Shown here: in pieces, positions 45,681 through 54,383 of the stretch
How positions within the stretch are numbered: position 1 is the stretch's first letter
Layout of the letters: each line of letters begins with the position of its first letter
Assembly (NCBI GenBank): GCA_020849855.1
Contig: JADZFO010000002.1
Location: 104,191 to 168,190, forward strand
Length of the DNA stretch: 64,000 nucleotides
DNA from: a bacterium
GTDB taxonomy: Bacteria > 4484-113 > JAFGCY01
Direction: 5' to 3'
Program-made: the position numbers and the translations under genes
The notes under the pieces: model-generated
The model's database searches: none
What the model saw: the letters and a program-made list of their open reading frames with translations, nothing else
Told to the model about the DNA's origin: nothing

Positions 45681-48227
45681 TTAGGCCGGCGGAGGCGTCA
45701 GGTGCGAACAATGGATCTCGTCCACGATCTGGTCGTCAAAGAGCAGGTAGAACTCGCCGTCCAGCACCGCCAGATCCATCGCCTGGCTGAACACGCCGGC
45801 CGGCTCAAAGACCGGCTGGGAGTTCCAGCTCATTGCTGTTCCATCGAAGTAGTACAGGTGCCAGGCCGAGCGGTTCAGCAGGCGGCAGACGATCATGATG
45901 TCGTTGCCGCGCGCGGCAACCCGCGAGCGGTCCGGTTCGCCGGACTGGTCGTCAACGGTTTCGACGCCCCAGCTTCCCTCCGTCCTGCGGTAGAGCTCCA
46001 GGCGGTCGGAGGTGGGGTTGCAACTGGGGCTGATCCAGTCCCCGTTCAACAGTTCCAGGTCGTTAAACAGCCCGCCGTTCTCACCCGGGGTGGCCAGGAT
46101 GTTTTCCCAGCTGGCGAAGGTGTCTGCGCTAGTGCCGACAAAGAGCCCGGGGCTGTCCAGGTCGCGGCGCAGGATCATAAACTCGCCGTTGTCGACCACG
46201 ATGCTCTGGTTCAGCGGCTGGCGCATGGTGGTGTTGAAGGTGTAGTCGCGGGTCCAGGCCCCGCCGCTGATCGGCCGGGTCTGGAAGAGCAGCTTGTTGG
46301 TTTCCTCGGCCGGCACCGTGGGCCGGAAGATGATCTCCAGGTGGCTGACCGCCCAGGTGTCTTCCGTCGCCGCCAGCTTGCAGTAGAAGCCGTTCTCCGG
46401 CGAGAACACATCCGGGTCGTCAGTCCCGTCGATCAGCTCAATCGCCCAGCCCTCGCCGGGCCGGCCCACAGCGCCATACAGGTCGAAGGGCCGCTCCATC
46501 ACGCTGGTCACCATGTAGGGTCCGCCTGGTACCGGGCAACGCACGATGTCCATGTAAGTTGTGAACACCTCGGTGTCATCCGTCAGCGCCGCTTCAGTAG
46601 TCCAGCCGTTCAGGCCGTCGCGCCGCGCGACCATTACCTCAGGGCCGTTGAAGTAGCAGGCCGTCAGGTCGCCTTCCTCGCTGAGCAGCTTGATGGCCGG
46701 CTTGCCCGGGCCCAGAACCTCCGGCGGGTCCATTGTCCAGTAGCCGTCGGCTACCACCTCCAGGGTCTCTGACATCCGCCCGGGCAGGTTGCTGATGGTG
46801 GTGGCGCAGACCCGCACGAAGTAGCTCTTGCCGCTCTCCAGCCCGCTGAGGTTGTCCTCGCGCTTGTCGCCGGTGAGGATCGCCAGATGGAAATAGGGCG
46901 GCTCAATCTGGAACTCCGGCACTTCCTTGACCATGACGCGGAAGTAGCCCGGGTTCGGCCCGGACCAGTCCCAGGCGATGGTTGCCTGGTCCGCGGCGGC
47001 CACGACCAGCCGCAGGTTCTGGGGCGCCGGCAGGTCGACCGCCGGCGCGAAGACCGAGGCGACACTGCTCTTGGGTCCCTCAGTGCTGCGCACTGCCGCC
47101 ACGCGGTAGTAGTTGAACAGGCCCGGCTGGGGGTCAAGGTCCTGGAAGTTGGGGGTGCTGACCGGCCCGCCGTTGATCTTGAACTCGTTGGAAAGGTTCG
47201 CCTTGCTGGAACGGTACACGTTGTAACCGCTCGCGCCCACGACGGGGTCCCAGCTCAGATCCACCTGATCCACAGCGGCCTCGGCCGTCAGGTTCTGCGG
47301 CGCGCTGAGGTCCTCAACCTGGGTTTTGATGTTAAAGATCGGGCTCTTCTCGCCAATCGCCTGCCGCACGGCGGCTACGGCGTAGTAGTAATCCTTGTCA
47401 GAGAAGACGGCCAGATCGGTGTAGTCAGTGTCAAGAACCGGGCTGAGGGTAATGCGGACCAGGCTGAGTCCGCCTGGGTCTTCAGTGCGATAAACGATGT
47501 AGCCAATCGCTCCTACGACGGGGGTCCAGGTCAGCGTGGTGGAGTAAAAGGTGCTGCTGCCGCCGGTGATCGTCGGCGGCTCGGGGATCGCGCCAGCACC
47601 GGTCCGTGAGAAGTTGACGCTGCTGATAATGCCCTGGCCGGTGCCGCTCAGCAAAGCAACTATGTGCACGAAGCCAGTTGGGGAGACATAATCGGTGGAT
47701 ACAGCGGGGATGAAGTCATAGGTGCCGGGCTGGCCGCTGTGCAACTCCCAGGACTGCGTGACATAGTTCGCCACCGCGAACCACATGCCGGCGCCGGGCT
47801 CCGGGTCCACCACGGCATTGAACTCCACGCTGATCTGCGCCAGCTGGTCGTCTTCGCCGAAGCCGCCAAGGGAATACAGCGCCCAGGGTTCGCCGTCACT
47901 GCTGATCAGCACGGCGTTGCTGCCGCTGGTCGTGACATTGCCGCCGCTGTCCGCGTAGAGCGCGCCGTCCATGGGGTAGATGTCCTCGCTGGTGCTGCGC
48001 GGGGCAAAGGCCTGGCCAGCGTCCTGCGGGGGAAACTCCGGCAATCCGGCCAGCGGGGCAACGGCAGGCCTCTGCGGCCCCTGGGCCTGGCCGGGGTCCA
48101 GCTCCTGGCTGTCAGACCCGCAGCCGCCGCAGGCCAGCAGCAGCAAAAGCATGGTCAGCGGGATGATGAGTCGACGCAGACCCTGCGCCACTGCCCTGTC
48201 AGACTGCCAAACAGCCCTGGTCAGCAT
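45681..48227 (-). CDS. Fibronectin type III lipoprotein, paralogue B
   Basis: An 848-residue lipoprotein (LLLLLAC near residue 32). It has the same architecture as paralogue A: shared N-terminal module (WALYSLGGFGED, then AVANYVTQSWELHSG), three fibronectin type III domains (LTWTPVVGAIGYIVYR, LSWDPVVGASGYNVYR) and a C-terminal region starting YWTM and ending EIHCSHLTPPPA. The ATG at 48227 has GGGAGG five nt upstream and replaces a longer frame. A tandem duplication with A; the 83-bp gap contains a promoter for A. Transcribed away from the tRNA gene. Confidence 0.78.
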   Translation of the reverse strand: MLTRAVWQSDRAVAQGLRRLIIPLTMLLLLLACGGCGSDSQELDPGQAQGPQRPAVAPLAGLPEFPPQDAGQAFAPRSTSEDIYPMDGALYADSGGNVTTSGSNAVLISSDGEPWALYSLGGFGEDDQLAQISVEFNAVVDPEPGAGMWFAVANYVTQSWELHSGQPGTYDFIPAVSTDYVSPTGFVHIVALLSGTGQGIISSVNFSRTGAGAIPEPPTITGGSSTFYSTTLTWTPVVGAIGYIVYRTEDPGGLSLVRITLSPVLDTDYTDLAVFSDKDYYYAVAAVRQAIGEKSPIFNIKTQVEDLSAPQNLTAEAAVDQVDLSWDPVVGASGYNVYRSSKANLSNEFKINGGPVSTPNFQDLDPQPGLFNYYRVAAVRSTEGPKSSVASVFAPAVDLPAPQNLRLVVAAADQATIAWDWSGPNPGYFRVMVKEVPEFQIEPPYFHLAILTGDKREDNLSGLESGKSYFVRVCATTISNLPGRMSETLEVVADGYWTMDPPEVLGPGKPAIKLLSEEGDLTACYFNGPEVMVARRDGLNGWTTEAALTDDTEVFTTYMDIVRCPVPGGPYMVTSVMERPFDLYGAVGRPGEGWAIELIDGTDDPDVFSPENGFYCKLAATEDTWAVSHLEIIFRPTVPAEETNKLLFQTRPISGGAWTRDYTFNTTMRQPLNQSIVVDNGEFMILRRDLDSPGLFVGTSADTFASWENILATPGENGGLFNDLELLNGDWISPSCNPTSDRLELYRRTEGSWGVETVDDQSGEPDRSRVAARGNDIMIVCRLLNRSAWHLYYFDGTAMSWNSQPVFEPAGVFSQAMDLAVLDGEFYLLFDDQIVDEIHCSHLTPPPA

Positions 48228-48293
48228 ATGGACCTCCCACATTTCTCTCTCCCGGGCGCCGGTGTTGCCCAGGCATATTTCAGCCGATTATGT

Positions 48294-48299
48294 TATAAT
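48294..48299 (+). promoter_or_regulatory. -10 box of tRNA-Gln
   Basis: TATAAT, 12 nt before the mature tRNA 5' end. The minus strand offers TATAAC at nearly the same place for the divergent lipoprotein gene. Confidence 0.55.
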
Positions 48300-48311
48300 T
48301 CCAGCCCGCGC

Positions 48312-48382
48312 TGGGGACTCGTCTAATGGTAGGACGACTGACTCTGGATCAGTTAGTCGAGGTTCGAATCCTTGGTCCCCAG
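48312..48382 (+). tRNA. tRNA-Gln (CTG anticodon)
   Basis: A full cloverleaf: acceptor TGGGGAC / GTCCCCA (48312-48318 and 48375-48381), D-arm with AATGGTA, anticodon stem ACTGA / TCAGT with loop CTCTGGA giving anticodon CTG, and T-arm GGTTCGAATCC. The UG start and overall sequence match glutamine tRNAs. Discriminator G at 48382; CCA is not encoded. A T6 run follows at once and may terminate transcription. Confidence 0.95.
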
Positions 48383-48546
48383 TTTTTTCTTCGAGCGCTC
48401 CATCACTCCCCCTGTCAGCATTATACTTTGGCGCGCCTGACTTTGCGCGCCCGGCTCTCATTCCGCTGCTCACGGCTGCGAATCCGGCTTCCATGGCATT
48501 CTGCCCCCGGCGCCCGCTAAGCAGCCCTCCGGCCCTTGCAGCCTGT

Positions 48547-48552
48547 TAGAAT
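48547..48552 (+). promoter_or_regulatory. -10 box, probable leaderless promoter
   Basis: TAGAAT ending six nt before the ATG at 48559. Confidence 0.55.
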
Positions 48553-48558
48553 CCTCCC

Positions 48559-48963
48559 ATGCGCGTACCTGCCCTCCTGAGCCTGCTGGCACTGATGCTT
48601 CTGGCATCCTCCTGCCCCGGCAGTGAGTTTGTACCGCTACCTCCGGGCAGCGGCCAGGGCGACTATGTCGGCCGCTTCACCAATGATGACGAAAGCGAGA
48701 TCTTCGGCGAGTTCGAACTGACGGTTGATGAGAACGGCGCCGTGGACGGAGATGGGCTGCTCAATGGCCGCCAGATTGACATCGAGGGCATCCTCAGTGG
48801 CTCCGGTGAGCTCACCGGCTTCCTGACCGACCGCCTGACCCAGCTTGGCGGGACTTTTGACGGCAATCTGGTCAGCAACACCATCATCGGTGACTTCAGG
48901 ATGCAGCAGCTGGGTGGCGACGCTGATCTTGAAGGGCTCTGGGACGCCGCGCTTCAGCAGTAA
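48559..48963 (+). CDS. Small lipoprotein, beta-rich, unknown
   Basis: A 134-residue lipoprotein (lipobox LLASSC, Cys19). The mature part reads as short beta strands with Gly turns (YVGRFTNDDESEIFGEFEL, GDGLLNGRQIDIEGILSGSG, GGTFDGNLVSNTIIGDFRM), like the beta-barrel or calycin-type small exported domains that detect as general lipoproteins. No family recognised. Leaderless-type promoter. It converges on the unknown exported gene at 48988. Confidence 0.68.
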   Translation: MRVPALLSLLALMLLASSCPGSEFVPLPPGSGQGDYVGRFTNDDESEIFGEFELTVDENGAVDGDGLLNGRQIDIEGILSGSGELTGFLTDRLTQLGGTFDGNLVSNTIIGDFRMQQLGGDADLEGLWDAALQQ

Positions 48964-48987
48964 GAGCCACAGTTCACCGTAAATGCC

Positions 48988-50742
48988 CTAGCGGCTGAGC
49001 GCCTTCTCCCTGGGGCCGGATCTTCCGGCGGAAGGCTGCCTGCCATTCCCGCCCGTATCCGCCGCGGCTGCCGGTGCCTTGTCCGGCGCTGCCGGGGCCG
49101 CCCACTGGCTGGCCGATTCCGGTCCCGCGCGCAGCACTTCGCCATACCAGTTCATGAAGGCTACGAAGCCCAGGTTGCTGTCGGCCATGTCTCCCGCGGA
49201 GGGATCGGCCAGGATCAGGCCAAGCTGCTTATCAAGCATGGCATCTGCGCCGCCTTCGGTCCCGGCCGGCTCAGCCTCGCGCCGCCCCATTCCGGCCGGC
49301 TCCGGGCCGCCGATGCGCGTGGCGCGATCCACCAGCAGCAGCGCATAGCTGACTTCCAGGTCCTCGCCGTTGAGTACCTGCTGCTTCTGCATCGCCGGCA
49401 GGGAAATCGACTTCGCGCTGTCCAGGCCCTCGAAGGCCCGGGCCAGGCGCAGCAGCAGCGGCAGGCAGGCCCCATTGTCGCGGGCCAGCCCTTCCACCAG
49501 GGCAAAGCCGTCCAGCTGCTCAACGCTGAGCGGCGCAAAGGCGCTGCGCGGCACTGACAGCAGCTTGAAGCCCTCGTTGTTGCGGCCTGAGCCGCCCTGG
49601 TCGATATAGCGCTTCAGGCCGTCGGCCAGGCGCAGGGTCTGCGAAATCTCGCGCAGCTCCGCCTCGGCCAGGCTCACCCGGCTGCTGATGACGCTGCGCT
49701 CCAGCGCGCTGCGCGGGTTGATGTTCAGGCCGCCGCTGCCCAGGTCCGGCAGTTGGCCGCCGGCCGCGGGGAAGCCGAAGGGCTGGCGCCCTGTGCTGGT
49801 ACGGCCGCCGGCGCCCTCAAGCCACAGCCTGGACTGCGCCAGCTCCTGCTGCAACTCGTCCTGGCGCAACAGCCAGCCTTCGCGCATACGCATAAGCTGC
49901 TTCAGCCCGCCTTCCTGCACCGTGCTGCTGTCGCCAAGCTGGATCAGGGATTCGATGCGCGGCTTGGGCAGCTTGGCCAGGGTCATCTGCAACTCGAAGC
50001 TGGCCAGCATCTGGTCCATGCAGGCGGCCTCGGCCTGGTAGTACAGCCGCTTAAGTTCAATCTGGTCGACTGTCTCGGCCTGCAGCGCCGCCGGCATGCC
50101 GTCCACCAGATCGCCGTAGTCATGCAGCACCCGCTCGACCCATTCGCTGAAGGCGCCCTCGCTCAGCTCCTTGCGGCTGAAGGCCAGCGGCTGGGCGGCC
50201 AGGCGGCGCGCCTTGAGCGGCTCGCTGCTGTCCTGCTCGCGGGCCAGGCGCAGCTGGTTGGCGGCCAGGTTCTCCTGGTCCACCCGCCCGCGGATGGCGT
50301 CAAGGTATTCACCAAGGAAGAGGTCGCTTTCGCTGGGCGCGCTGATCTCCACCAGATACACCGCCCCGCGGTTGTCGCCCGGGGCAGCGGCGGGGTCATG
50401 CGGCAGATAGCCATAGACCAGTCCGCGCTGGACATCCGAGGTGAAGACGAATTCATTGTTCTGGCTGAAATAGCCCAGGCTGGCCGGGGAGACGAAGTAC
50501 TGACCCGCCGGCAGGTCCAGGCGCAGCAGTGAGGGGGCCCGCACGGACAGCCGCACCTTGGCATAGCGCACTGGGACAGCGAGGCCCTGGTCGCCTGCTT
50601 GCGGCGGGGCGAGCATCAGCAGGGCGAGGATCAAAAGCAGGCCGGTCAGGGGCGGGCTGAGACGCAGCCCGGGCCGCGGCGGATGCGAAGGACGGCCGGC
50701 GCGCTGCCGGCTCTGGCGGGATACTGTGCTGTGTTCCTGCAC
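48988..50742 (-). CDS. Unknown exported protein coupled to miaB
   Basis: A 584-residue protein. A hydrophobic segment (TGLLLILALLMLAPPQA, about residues 31-47) after a basic N-terminus should act as signal peptide or anchor. It is followed by a beta-rich segment (LPAGQYFVSPASLGYFSQNN), a long helical and coiled-coil-prone stretch (about 110-370), and a final mixed region. No family recognised. The GTG start overlaps the miaB stop as TAGTG with GGGAGG just upstream, which indicates translational coupling and selects this start over the longer frame. Why a tRNA-modifying gene is coupled to it is unknown. Confidence 0.65.
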   Translation of the reverse strand: MQEHSTVSRQSRQRAGRPSHPPRPGLRLSPPLTGLLLILALLMLAPPQAGDQGLAVPVRYAKVRLSVRAPSLLRLDLPAGQYFVSPASLGYFSQNNEFVFTSDVQRGLVYGYLPHDPAAAPGDNRGAVYLVEISAPSESDLFLGEYLDAIRGRVDQENLAANQLRLAREQDSSEPLKARRLAAQPLAFSRKELSEGAFSEWVERVLHDYGDLVDGMPAALQAETVDQIELKRLYYQAEAACMDQMLASFELQMTLAKLPKPRIESLIQLGDSSTVQEGGLKQLMRMREGWLLRQDELQQELAQSRLWLEGAGGRTSTGRQPFGFPAAGGQLPDLGSGGLNINPRSALERSVISSRVSLAEAELREISQTLRLADGLKRYIDQGGSGRNNEGFKLLSVPRSAFAPLSVEQLDGFALVEGLARDNGACLPLLLRLARAFEGLDSAKSISLPAMQKQQVLNGEDLEVSYALLLVDRATRIGGPEPAGMGRREAEPAGTEGGADAMLDKQLGLILADPSAGDMADSNLGFVAFMNWYGEVLRAGPESASQWAAPAAPDKAPAAAADTGGNGRQPSAGRSGPREKALSR

Positions 50743-52232
50743 TAGCCTCCCGCCACCTCCTGCCTGCCTGAAGTCCCCACCGGGCTGCATGTGTCCCCTT
50801 CCGATTCCAACCCCTCAAATGCACTAACCTTAACGCCGGTGATACGCACGCGGCTGAACTGCCCGGGCTCAAAGGCGCTGCCGGGCAGGTGGACCGGCTT
50901 GTTGAATGCCGTCCTGGCTATCACACCATTATCATCGCGCTGCTCAATGATTACTTCAAGTTCCTGGCCCAGATAGCGCCTGCTGCGCTCCGCGGACTGC
51001 GCCCTCTGCTGGGCGATCAGGGTCGAGAGCCGCCGCACCTTCTCCGCCCGCGGCAGCACGTCCGGGTAGACCCGCACGCTGTGAGTCCCCGGCCGCGGGC
51101 TGTAGGCAAACATGAATGCGTCGTCGAATCCGATCTCGGCGGCGAAGTCCAGGGTCTGCTGGAAGTCCTCTTCTGTCTCCGTCGGGAAGCCCACCAGCAG
51201 GTCGGTCGTCAGGTACAGGTCCGGCCGCGCTTCGCGCGCCAGCTTCACCATGCGCCGGAACTGCGCTGTGTCGTACTGCCGGCGCATCTCCCCCAGCACC
51301 TTGTCCGAGCCGCTCTGCACCGGCAGGTGCAGCAGCGGGGTGACCCGCGGGTTGGCGATCACGCGCTCGATGACGCGCTCGTTCATGTCGCAGGCCAGGC
51401 TGGTCAGGAAGGAGACCCAGCGGAAGCTGGTCTGCTCCAGCAGCGCTTCCATCAGGTCGGTGAAATCCGGGTGCGGCTGGGGGCTGGCCTTGCCATAAGC
51501 CATGATGCTCTGGCCCAGCACTGTGATGTCCGGCGCGCCGGCCGCTTCATACTGCTGCGCCTGGGCCAGGATCTCGCCCAGGGGCACGTCGCGCTGCGGG
51601 CCGCGGGCCCAGGGCACCACGCAGAAGCTGCAGCGGTGGTTGCAGCCGCGGATGGCGGTGACAAAGCTGGGCAGGCAGCGCCCGCCTTCCATCAGCGGCG
51701 GATAGCTGTCCTCGATCACCCGGCCGGCCAGCGGCGGGAAGCGGTCCAGCAGCTCGGCCATCACGATATCCGGGTCGCTGTAGTTCACCAGCAGGTCGAC
51801 ATGCGGGAATGTATCTTCAATATGTTTGCGGCTCTTGGGGATGACACAGCCCATAGCCACCACAAAGGGCTTGCGGCGCGGGGCCAGGCTGCGCAGGTCC
51901 TCCAGCGCCGCCGCGGCCTCAGACACAGCCTCAGTTTCAACTTCGGCCGTGGCCACCTGTCCGGCTGCGGCAGGCAGCAGGCTGGCGATGCGCCCGCCCG
52001 GCCGCCCCGCCGGTACCGCCAGGTGCTTGAGGCCGCCGATGAAGCTCATCGCCTTATCCTCAGCCTTCTGGCGCACAGTGCAGGTGTTGATCAGGATCAG
52101 GTCAGCTTCATCGGGCCGGCTCACCTCGCTGCCGCCATAGGCCGCCAGGCGCGCGGAAAGGTCGTCGACGTCCGCGACATTCATCTGGCAGCCGAAAACG
52201 CGGCTGAAATATGTAAACGAGGGTTTGGTCAT
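50742..52232 (-). CDS. miaB: tRNA-2-methylthio-N6-dimethylallyladenosine synthase
   Basis: A 496-residue radical-SAM methylthiotransferase modifying A37 of tRNAs reading UNN codons. The N-terminal domain has the three cluster cysteines (VFGCQMN, NTCTVRQKAEDKA, AMGCVIPKSRKH), the radical-SAM site is RGCNHRCSFCVVPWARG, and a TRAM domain ends the protein (LGQELEVIIEQRDDNG). Between NTCTVR and AMGC there is an Ala/Gly/Pro-rich insertion of about 45 residues. The start at MTKPSFTYFS is 12 nt after a TATAAT box; the longer frame is not supported. MiaB versus RimO/MtaB is decided by overall motif form. Confidence 0.88.
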   Translation of the reverse strand: MTKPSFTYFSRVFGCQMNVADVDDLSARLAAYGGSEVSRPDEADLILINTCTVRQKAEDKAMSFIGGLKHLAVPAGRPGGRIASLLPAAAGQVATAEVETEAVSEAAAALEDLRSLAPRRKPFVVAMGCVIPKSRKHIEDTFPHVDLLVNYSDPDIVMAELLDRFPPLAGRVIEDSYPPLMEGGRCLPSFVTAIRGCNHRCSFCVVPWARGPQRDVPLGEILAQAQQYEAAGAPDITVLGQSIMAYGKASPQPHPDFTDLMEALLEQTSFRWVSFLTSLACDMNERVIERVIANPRVTPLLHLPVQSGSDKVLGEMRRQYDTAQFRRMVKLAREARPDLYLTTDLLVGFPTETEEDFQQTLDFAAEIGFDDAFMFAYSPRPGTHSVRVYPDVLPRAEKVRRLSTLIAQQRAQSAERSRRYLGQELEVIIEQRDDNGVIARTAFNKPVHLPGSAFEPGQFSRVRITGVKVSAFEGLESEGDTCSPVGTSGRQEVAGG

Positions 52233-52444
52233 GCCGTACAACTGATTATATCCAAGACTGCCCTGAAGTCCGTTTTTGTCGCGGCCTGAGCTGAAAGTAA
52301 CTAACTTGCACGCCTGACAAAGAATAGACATTGGCTCTCATATTCCCCTGGATTCTTCAAATCTTGCGGATTAAGTGGGTATGCTATCCAGGCGGCGGTA
52401 TAATCGCCGTGCCAAGGTTGTAGAGCTGGTAATACAGGCCGCGC

Positions 52445-52473
52445 TTGACGTTACCAGCAACGGGCCTTATAGT
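52445..52473 (+). promoter_or_regulatory. Sigma70 promoter of the dockerin-like lipoprotein
   Basis: TTGACG (52445-52450), 17-bp spacer, TATAGT (52468-52473), about 31 nt before the ATG. The 270-bp region from 52233 holds this and the miaB TATAAT; nothing else is evident in it. Confidence 0.7.
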
Positions 52474-52504
52474 CTGGAACATCTCTCAGCACGAGGTAGG
52501 TTGT

Positions 52505-54232
52505 ATGCAACGCAAGGTAGGACTCATCCTCCTGGCCACTGTTTCGTCGCTGGCTCTCTTTAGCTGCGGCACGCAGAACGTAGGCCAGACCAATCTTCCG
52601 GACAAGAACGCGGCCAGCTTCAAGCTTGACGTGTCGGAGGACAGCTACCTTCTTGGTGCTTCCGCCTCAGGCTTCAGCGTCGACGTGGAAGACAAGGGCC
52701 GGGATATCCTGGTCAACATCAATGTCGAGAACGCCCAGCGTCTGACCGCGGTTTACTTTGAACTGCAGTACGACGCCGAGCAGTACCGGCCGATTACCGC
52801 CCTGCCGACGGACGCGATGGGCAGTCGTGAGGACATGCTGCGCCTCAACTACATGAAGGATCGCGGCACCCTGCATTACGGCCAGCTCCTGACCAACCCG
52901 CAGCTTCGCAGCGGCTTCACCGGCAGCGGCACCGTGACCCAGGTCATGTTCCGCAAGGAAGCCACTCCTCCGGTCCGCACGGTCAGCGCCCCGCCTTCAA
53001 GCGCCCAGTCGAACCCGGTGCTCTCCATCAATGGCGCTGGCGACACCCTGAGCTGGGGCTTCTTCAACCAGGGCGACTACGACCAGAACGGCCGCGTCGC
53101 GGTGCAGGACCTCACCCCCATCGGCCTGAACTTCCAGGACACAGTGGATGACGCTCCTGACGGCCCGAAGGCGGTTGTCGACGGTAACAACGACGGCACC
53201 ATCTCCGTGCAGGACCTGACTCCGATCGGCGTCAACTTCGGCCGCCGCCTCGAGAGCTACAACGTCTATGCTTCGACTGACCTTGGCGACAAGAACGCCA
53301 CCAACGCGGATCCGAGCACGATTACTGAAGTTCAGAACATCCTGCTCAGCGCGGCGACCCCCAACCCGGTGACCGGCGGCCGTAAGCTCTTTACCGCGAC
53401 GGTCCCGGTTGAGAACACCATGCTCTACTGGGTCCGCGCAGTTGACGAGACTGGCGCCGAAGGTGCCACAAGTAATGTTGCAACCAACGTGCCTGGCGCT
53501 CTTCCGACACTGGTCTTCGCGCAGGCGGGTACGACTAATGGTGACGGCCTAACCGCCGGCACCCCCGAAGAGCTGACTGCCGGTGACACTTATCAGATCA
53601 TCGTCAACAGCCCTGCTCCTGTGACTGACGTTTCAGTGGATCCTCAGACCGTGATCACGATTCACGATGTGAACCGTACCAGCGGTGCTGCTGATCCGAC
53701 ACTGACTGTTGGTGCCACTCAGGTTGATCTGGCCGTTCCGGCTGACTTCGCCGGTACCTTCCAGATCAGCGCTACCTACCAGGGCAATGCGGCTTCGCCG
53801 GCAAACCTCTTCTTCGTTGTCGGCGGTGGCGGTGGCGGCGGTGATCTCTTCATCCGTCCGATGCCGGGTGACCCGAACTGGGCCGGCGTGCCGAACTTCG
53901 GCGACACCGGTGCCGGTGAAACCAGCGCGGATGCCTACGTGATGCACGATTCCACCTTCAACACGGTGGATGAGGGCGACGGCACCTTCAGCCTGGCCTT
54001 CGCGATGGAAGCCAGCGACGTCTCCGATTTCTCCAATGACGTCGCCGAGAACACCCTGGACTGGGCGGTCTTCCCTCCGGACGACGGTCCGCAGTTCCTG
54101 GTTGAGTGGGTCAACACTCCGGAAGATGGCGTCTTCAAGGTCAACTTCCTGACCAACTGCGAGATCATCGCCATCGATGGAGCGCAGAACGAGTCCAACC
54201 ACATCTTCATCTTCAGCCAGCTCGACCAGTAG
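52505..54232 (+). CDS. Lipoprotein with cohesin-like and dockerin-like parts
   Basis: A 575-residue lipoprotein (LALFSC, Cys21). Residues about 55-165 resemble a cohesin-type beta sandwich (VNINVENAQRLTAVYFELQY). At about 188-245 are two dockerin-like calcium loops: GDYDQNGRVAVQDLTPIGLN and DGNNDGTISVQDLTPIGVNF. A fibronectin-like segment, an Ig-like part and a Gly-rich linker (GGGGGGDLFIRP) lead to a C-terminal beta domain. Having cohesin-like and dockerin-like parts in one chain suggests self-assembly, but binding is unproven. AGGTAGG lies just before the ATG. A terminator follows. Confidence 0.75.
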   Translation: MQRKVGLILLATVSSLALFSCGTQNVGQTNLPDKNAASFKLDVSEDSYLLGASASGFSVDVEDKGRDILVNINVENAQRLTAVYFELQYDAEQYRPITALPTDAMGSREDMLRLNYMKDRGTLHYGQLLTNPQLRSGFTGSGTVTQVMFRKEATPPVRTVSAPPSSAQSNPVLSINGAGDTLSWGFFNQGDYDQNGRVAVQDLTPIGLNFQDTVDDAPDGPKAVVDGNNDGTISVQDLTPIGVNFGRRLESYNVYASTDLGDKNATNADPSTITEVQNILLSAATPNPVTGGRKLFTATVPVENTMLYWVRAVDETGAEGATSNVATNVPGALPTLVFAQAGTTNGDGLTAGTPEELTAGDTYQIIVNSPAPVTDVSVDPQTVITIHDVNRTSGAADPTLTVGATQVDLAVPADFAGTFQISATYQGNAASPANLFFVVGGGGGGGDLFIRPMPGDPNWAGVPNFGDTGAGETSADAYVMHDSTFNTVDEGDGTFSLAFAMEASDVSDFSNDVAENTLDWAVFPPDDGPQFLVEWVNTPEDGVFKVNFLTNCEIIAIDGAQNESNHIFIFSQLDQ

Positions 54233-54280
54233 GCCGGCCCTGAAGCGGCGGATCCCGCCGGAAGACAAAACTGAAACAGC

Positions 54281-54311
54281 AGCCCCCGCGCAAGCGGGGG
54301 CTTTGCTTTGT
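54281..54311 (+). terminator. Intrinsic terminator
   Basis: AGCCCCCGC and GCGGGGGCT pair around a GCAA loop (54281-54302), followed by TTGCTTTG. Confidence 0.8.
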
Positions 54312-54383
54312 CAATTAGCAGACTCCACATAGCGGGATTCATGATGTTACAATCTCTTGACTCTACAGAAGGAGAAGAGTGTT

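Noticed and set aside
48383-48390. A separate small RNA after tRNA-Gln
   Set aside because: The T run fits termination of the tRNA transcript, and no further structure or promoter is visible before the next gene.
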